Part shown: piece after piece, positions 58,756-64,000 of the stretch | Layout of the letters: each line of letters opens with the position of its first letter | Numbering within the stretch: position 1 is the stretch's first letter | Assembly (NCBI GenBank): GCA_015501055.1 | Contig: JADNYV010000005.1 | Coordinates: 372,001-436,000 of the forward strand | Length of the DNA stretch: 64,000 nucleotides | Reading direction: 5' to 3' | Origin: Mucidula mucida | Lineage: Eukaryota; Basidiomycota; Agaricomycetes; Agaricales; Physalacriaceae | The notes under the pieces: generated by a model | Told to the model about the DNA's origin: nothing | The model's input: the letters and a program-made list of their open reading frames with translations, nothing else | Databases searched by the model: none | Made by a program: the position numbers and the translations under genes

Positions 58756-59526
58756 CTATACCTCAGCCTTGCCGATCGTAATCAAATCACCGGGAGTAGA
58801 AACACCGCTAGTGACATTACTGACCGCATTCTCGATGGCACGTCCGACAACGCCTTTCGTAGCCACCCACAACCTGACTTCATCCGGGACTACTTCGATA
58901 ACTGAGATGCGCGGATCACTCTGGTCACCCTTGTGAACACCATCTTTGAGGTCACCGAAGTACGCAGCCATGCTAGCAATCGCGCATTATAGTAGAACAA
59001 GAAGTGAATGCGATGAACATACGTCGTCGACCAGTACTTTTTGATCATTTCCGGGTCGCGGCTAATCTTTGCTTTTCCCGAGTAGCTACGCGAAGGTTAA
59101 TATTGTATGATCTGGATGCAAATCACTCACGACGCCCAGCTAGTAGTGCTCGTGTTGCAAAAACTGACGTTAGCATGACTATCGTGCTGGATCTCGTCAA
59201 ACTTGTGCGTAGAGTTGTTTGCCACGAAGACGAGAGTCAATTGAGAATCGGTAAATGCTACAAACGCGTCAATACCTTATCGCGTCGTGAAACCCTACTT
59301 ACGAGAAGCCGGAATCATCGCCCGGGAGTGCAGGTTGCCGTCTGAAGATCGGGTCGTCAGCATGCCGGTCTGGCATGACTTGACGATGGTATGCAACTCT
59401 GCGGACGAGCTCAGACATGTAAAGCGATGCTGCGAGGCGCCACGTACTAGTGATCTTGTCCTGAGGAGTCATATCGTGAACTTCTGCCTTGGCGGAGTAT
59501 GGATCGAGAGACGTAGTGGAAGACAT
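58756..59526 (-). CDS. Bli-3-like FMN-binding split-barrel protein
   Basis: Pyridoxamine-5'-phosphate-oxidase-related protein similar to Neurospora Bli-3 and general-stress FMN proteins. The start MSSTTSLDPYSAKAEVHDMTPQDKI is at 59526. The split-barrel core reads VKSCQTGMLTTRSSDGNLHSRAM, LTLVFVANNSTHKFDEI and HVNVSFCNTSTTSWASVSG, across short introns. The last exon holds the family signature AAYFGDLKDGVHKGDQSDPR, then VIEVVPDEVRLWVATK and the stop at 58756. The length is about 200 residues. The characterised fungal relative is light-inducible; regulation here is not visible. The substrate is unknown. Confidence 0.8.
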
Positions 59527-59594
59527 TTTGTGAGGGAGATGGGCGTTAAATTGAAAGCAAACTTTGCACAAAGTTCGCATTATATATGGCGCTG

Positions 59595-61497
59595 TCAATG
59601 AGACACGTTTGACGTCACCGCGCTTCCATGACGCGCCACATGTGGTCTCAACGACGCCACGATAAACCACAGCACATACAGAACTCCCATCATAGCAATC
59701 AAACTAAACCCTAAATAAACATGAAAATGAACGGCGCAAAGACTCACAAGGGATGGATGCTGGCGATGCCCCGTGCCGAAGCAATAGCACCCAACACAAA
59801 CGGGAACATGGCAGACCCGGCACTCCCCACGCCAACCATGAGACCAATCGCTTCAGTTAAGAGCCAAGGTGGCAGGACGCGTCCTGCAACTTTAATGCCA
59901 ATAGGGTATATAGGTCCCAGGAAAAGACCTATAAACGCCACGCATACAGACCCGGCAATCAAGGATGGTACCAGCCAGACAACGAGGTCCAGTCTAAGAA
60001 GCCTCAGACGACGGTATACATGCATTGTAAAAGAGTTCGCACCCGAGCGCCAACATGATGTAAATAAAAACTGCGCGCGTTTTGCCTATCTAGCCATGAT
60101 ATGGGGCCTAGTTTATTAAGCAAGATAGAACATACCTTGGCGCTCACTGGAATCAGAGCGACACGTCCTATCGTAAGTCCACCCCAGAACCCAGCCGCTA
60201 CGTAACCAGACAGTTTGCCTCCTCGGACCGACGATGTAGGTTACTATCCAGCCTTCCCACGTTCGTTGAGAAACTTGAACAAAATCGACGGCATATGCTT
60301 ACTTCCAAGTGTGACTTCAACTCCAACGTAGATGAGTAGAAACGCTGCGATGACGTACACCGTTCTAAGCTTCAGCACCTGTTTGTAGCGATTTTCATGC
60401 GTCTCGCGCTCTATGTACATCCACAACTTGCCTTCCTCCGCAAAGCACTGTCTCGTGTTAGCTTGAAGGTTATAAGCACAATAGGGATACAGACCATTCT
60501 GTTGTCGGAAGCGGAAACCCAGTTGCAGTGATCCCACGTTGAGAAATGATAATCCCAGAGACACTAGATACATGAAGGACCATCGGTGCATATGGGAAAA
60601 CATTGTAGAGATGAATGGCGCGACCAAAGCCCAACACCTGGTACCTTCCAGTATCCAGAGGAATATAGTTTTCGTGTAGGGACTACCATAAACCGCCTGG
60701 ATTATCCAAGGATGCGTGGCGTGTCAAACCGGCGACATATCCGTTGGCTTGAGCATCCTATGATCATCCATCAGAAACTGGATGGGATATACAAGATACC
60801 AGTATACCTGTAGGGCCAGCCCGAAACCACCCAAGAGATTTCCGAATAGGAAGACTGGGAAGGTAGGTCCGGGCGATTGAAGTACAAAGGACAATAATTG
60901 TGTAGTCGCAGCTGAGGAGGGGTTAAGATATCAAAGAGGTAGATGATAAGGCACGAATAAGAACCTATGACAATAGTCTACTCATCATCAGTACACGTAG
61001 GAAGCTTTAATAAGTGAAGGTACTTTGCCAAACCCAAATTTCTGGGTGAAGTAAAAATTCAAAACAGCGCTAATCACGCATCCCTAGACGATGACATAAC
61101 TATCCCAGGTCGTCTACTTCGAGTCGTCTCACTAAGCAGTTAAAGATCATGATGAGAGAGACGACAGTAATACCGATCTACATGTGATTTTAGTCGGTGA
61201 ATCAATACAGAATTCGATGCTTACGTTGTATTCGTGTTGCATTCGTGGCAAGATTGGACCTAGGGTAGCATCATTCCAGCCAACCATGAAGAGAGAGAAG
61301 CAAAGAGGGACAAAATGAATCCACGCTTTGCGCCTGTAGGCTGATTCGATGGTCGATACCTGCTTCTCATCCCTGCCGACGAAGTCTATTTGAGTAACCA
61401 GTGACTCTTCCCGCACCGCCCGGCGAGAGTTGATGAGTTGGTATGATAGCGTGAAGGAACAAAAGGGTGCACATGAAGAGCCTTTATAATTGTCCAC
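59595..61497 (-). CDS. MFS transporter (Bsc6-like), several frame breaks
   Basis: Major-facilitator membrane protein. The first visible exon has AWIHFVPLCFSLFMVGWNDATLGPILPRMQ (61240-61330), followed by spans IGITVVSLIMIFNCL and GCVISAVLNFYFTQKFGFGK, then FPVFLFGNLLGGFGLALQ|DAQANGYVAGL. Further spans are APFISTMFSHMHRWSFMYLVSL, LRTVYVIAAFLLIYVGVEVTLG, GLFLGPIYPIGIKVAGRVLP and GVGSAGSAMFPFVLGAIAS, with a last exon ending at 59595. Twelve spans are likely. The frame is interrupted near 60703-60708, 60630 and about 60222. Each conserved block continues in another frame, so this is either a decaying copy or the place with most base-call errors. The true start may lie upstream of 61497. Confidence 0.65.
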
Positions 61498-62196
61498 GCT
61501 GGCAGATTATACTTCTGACAGACATCAAGTTTTCGGCCTAACGATTAGAGTCCTTTCGGCCCGTCAACTGTTATTGGACCGGTGAAATGTGCTGCTCACT
61601 CGTTGCAGCAGAAATCTGGAAAAAAGCGTCAGATAGCCCGAGTCTGATCTATTCATAGCCGCGGCCTGATCCGACGAAGATATTGAGAATATCGACTTGC
61701 CGGGTAAGGGAGCGAGCGTGTAAGCAGGGAGTGGCATTTCTAGTAAGTAGTTGACGTGCTATACAAGGGCGATGAGGAGATCCCTGTAGCCTTGACACCA
61801 GCCGCTTCACATAGGGCCAGTCAAAAGCAGGCATCAACTTGAAGCGGCTGTTTCTAGACTAGGCGGCGAAAAAAATGAAGCAGCTACGCAGAGGTACTTG
61901 GTGGTAACGCCAGAGGTCGCGCATGCAGTGTAAATACCCGGTCGATTCTTGACAGCACATTGACGCCTTTGAAACCACCTGTCACATACCAGTACTATCG
62001 CGGATCCAAAAGCTGCCCGTTTATGCTGGAACCGCAAGGACCGTGAGTGGTACACTGACACTCATCTGACAGTTCGTGGAAGGACTTAGGATGCCGAAGA
62101 TTTTTGTGGGAGAAGAAGCACGTGGAACTACGTCACGTGTAGGTCGCGTTGATCTCTACTTTCCTTTTCGGTCAGTTTCAAATCTTCATCATTGTC
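61498..62196. promoter_or_regulatory. Divergent intergenic region
   Basis: About 700 bp between the MFS transporter and the zinc-finger gene. Short open frames (for example minus 62061-61834) lack domains and codon regularity. No tRNA or repeat was seen. Confidence 0.4.
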
Positions 62197-64000
62197 ATGA
62201 CTTCCACGTACAATCCTACTTTGCGTCGATTCCTGCAGGTCTCTGTCGAAATTCCGCCTTCACCACTACATGCTCGACCATCATCTACCTCATTACCCAC
62301 GACGAGCAGGTTGAAGGAGAACGCGTTGAGCGCGTCCATTCCTAAGCGAAAGGCTGAGGATCAAACCGACAAGGAACCTATCAAGAAAGCCCGTCGGCTT
62401 TCTGATGAGGAATCATCTTATGTCTATTGCCACCAATGTTGCAAGAAGCGTGATCCTTCTGGTAAGTGCGCCCTCCTTGATTCACGGCCGCGCTAATTAT
62501 TATAGATTGCATTCAATGCACATTCCAGGACGCGAAAAACTCGAAGAAGCCATCAACAACCTTCAAGCGCTGCCATGTGCTATTCTGTCGCAACTGTCTC
62601 CTCAATAGATATAATGAAGATCTAGACAATATCAAACTCGCGCCACGGTCCCAAGAGGACACCGGGCATAGTACCGGAGAGAGCTATACATTCAAGTAGG
62701 TTCTTATAATGTCTCCATATACTATTGGCCTTATTCTGTAACATCAGATGCTTTAAATGTCGCGATATTTGTAACTGTTCTCGTTGTCGAAAGCTTAAAG
62801 GCCTCGCACCTATTGGGTACATTATGTCTTCTCTTTTTACGATTCTTCCTTACGTGATATAGGAATCAATTCTTAGAGGAAAGAAAGAAGAACACAGAGT
62901 CGCTGAAAGTCATAGCGCCTGCGTCCAATATGGAGGTGCTCGTCAAACGAGTCCCGAAGTCCAAACCCAAGGTCATCTCCAAGATACCATGGACCCCTCT
63001 CAACACCTCTTTATCCTACGCCGATGCTGAAGATCGAATATTCATTCGAGAATTTGTGGCGCGGTTCGCTCCCGAAATGAGATTCTCTAAATCCCACATC
63101 GAAGAACTTGGCTATATTGCAGGCACCGGACGCTGCCACCGCGATGAGGAATTAGCTGATTGGGTCAGCGAGGCTGCACTGAAGGCCATTCTGGTATGGC
63201 TTCTGGAAATACTAGGGACGATAGCGATGATCATCTCGTTCAGACCGTAAGCTTCGGTGCGCTCACTTCACCATCTTCTGATGACCAGTTGCAGGCGTTC
63301 ACTACAGCCCTCTCAGAGGTTCGTTCATCAAGTGGTAATCTTAATAGGATGTGGACTGGTCTTGCGACTCTGCGCAACTCTGAACGGACGCTTGCTCTGA
63401 CTATCCCCGATCCCCTTCCCTGCCCCGAATCTGCCGTGATACGAAGCACACGTAGTACTCGAGATTTACCGCCCAGCGCCACTCACATCGCACAGTCAGC
63501 TCAACTTGTTCCTGTCGTTTTGAGTTTGGTTGAAGCCGTTCTAAAAGCGGATGTTGTTCGGCAAGAACTCGACGAAGGGCTACGGCGATATCGAGATTAT
63601 GTTCGTGAGAAGCAAGAGGGTGTGAAGAAGGAGAATGAGAGATGGGAGGGTGTGAAAGGTGTCGAGAATGCCATCCAAGTAGGCAATATTTCACCGTTCG
63701 TGATCTCTTAATCTAACGAACGACCTCGTAGCTGCCCGACTTCAAAACCAAGCGTAGCAATCACAAGTATATTCTCAACAGCCTGGAACATGCACTCAAG
63801 GTCGCGTCTTACGATTCTACTGTCCGAAGTGGACCACTTGGTGTAGATCACGACGGAAGAAAATATTGGGCTGTGTCTCCCGGTGCCAATGATCGGCAAT
63901 ACGCTAAGGCTTTCCTCGAATGGCATGCAACTGGCGGTCGGAGACCTAAACGAGGCAGAGGTACTAAAAACGGGAAGAAAGGTGACCCGGATTATTTACC
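62197..64000 (+). CDS. zf-4CXXC_R1 zinc-finger protein with WHIM-like region (partial)
   Basis: Runs off the end of the window. The start MTSTYNPTLRRFLQVSVEIPP at 62197 is followed by a basic segment (KRKAEDQTDKEPIKKARR). The CDCA7-type zinc-finger domain spans several exons: CHQCCKKRDPS|DCIQC, CHVLFCRNCLLNRYNEDL and CFKCRDICNCSRCRKLKGLAPIG, giving the expected CxxC pairs. A DDT/WHIM-like helical region follows (DRIFIREFVARFAPEMRFS..., then SGPLGVDHDGRKYWAVSP near 63828, the R-x-G-P-L-G-x-D-x-x-G-R-x-Y-W motif). In animals and plants CDCA7 proteins recruit the Snf2 remodeller HELLS/DDM1 for DNA methylation; fungal roles are less clear. The frame changes near 63193 at a GG pair, again explicable by one missing base. 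Confidence 0.75.

Noticed and set aside
1..64000. CRISPR arrays, rRNA and tRNA genes
   Set aside because: No regularly spaced short repeats were seen, and scanning by eye for tRNA T-loop and acceptor patterns found nothing convincing; the GTTCAAATCC near 14020 is inside an Ap4A phosphorylase exon.

Overview
The window is nuclear DNA from a filamentous basidiomycete, most likely an Agaricomycete (mushroom-forming fungus). The evidence is dense genes on both strands, many introns of about 45-65 nt, and families typical of that class: an aegerolysin next to a MACPF protein, a CBM1-bearing alpha-galactosidase, a single-exon caspase-like (C14) protein, an Spt23/Mga2 factor and an F-box/LRR protein. 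No bacterial operons, rRNA, tRNA or CRISPR arrays were seen.

Layout. 0.4-4.8 kb: a divergent aegerolysin / MACPF pore-former pair separated by a diverged tandem duplication of about 740 bp. 5-10 kb (minus strand): an EFM5-type eEF1A lysine methyltransferase, a small chimeric gene built from its first exon plus the 3' end of the next gene, and that next gene, a large protein ending in a HicA-like module. 10.6-14.8 kb: a small membrane protein, an ACC-synthase-like aminotransferase and a diadenosine-tetraphosphate phosphorylase. 14.9-20.1 kb: a 3'-truncated DJ-1/PfpI gene, a possible Rec114-like gene, a VanZ-like membrane protein and a mitochondrial Mmc1-like protein, with a telomere-like motif just upstream of the last. 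20.9-26.5 kb: Spt23/Mga2 factor and Rad9. 27.3-31.2 kb: a Gly-rich fungal protein, a 747-bp foldback element and Utp18. 31.5-36.4 kb: CBM1-GH27 alpha-galactosidase and a PH-like/coiled-coil protein. 36.5-42 kb (minus): ATP synthase delta, glutamate-cysteine ligase, Beclin-1/Atg6. 42.4-50 kb: caspase-like protein, Gyp1-type RabGAP, RraA-like protein, DNA polymerase kappa. 50.4-59.5 kb: a multi-pass membrane protein, an F-box protein, galactokinase, a Nup50/RanBD nucleoporin and a Bli-3-like flavoprotein. 59.6 kb to the end: an MFS transporter and a zf-4CXXC_R1/WHIM chromatin protein running off the window.

Most neighbours are unrelated housekeeping genes sharing short divergent promoters. The unusual parts are the pore-former pair, the exon-shuffled chimera and the foldback element. 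A technical point affects many models: at least seven otherwise conserved genes each carry single-base frame breaks, nearly all explicable as one base lost from a short run of identical bases. This looks more like sequencing or assembly error than seven pseudogenes. Gene models were built by eye from splice signals and reading frame. For the models with full exon lists the exon lengths were checked to sum to a multiple of three, counting one extra base per stated frame break where present.
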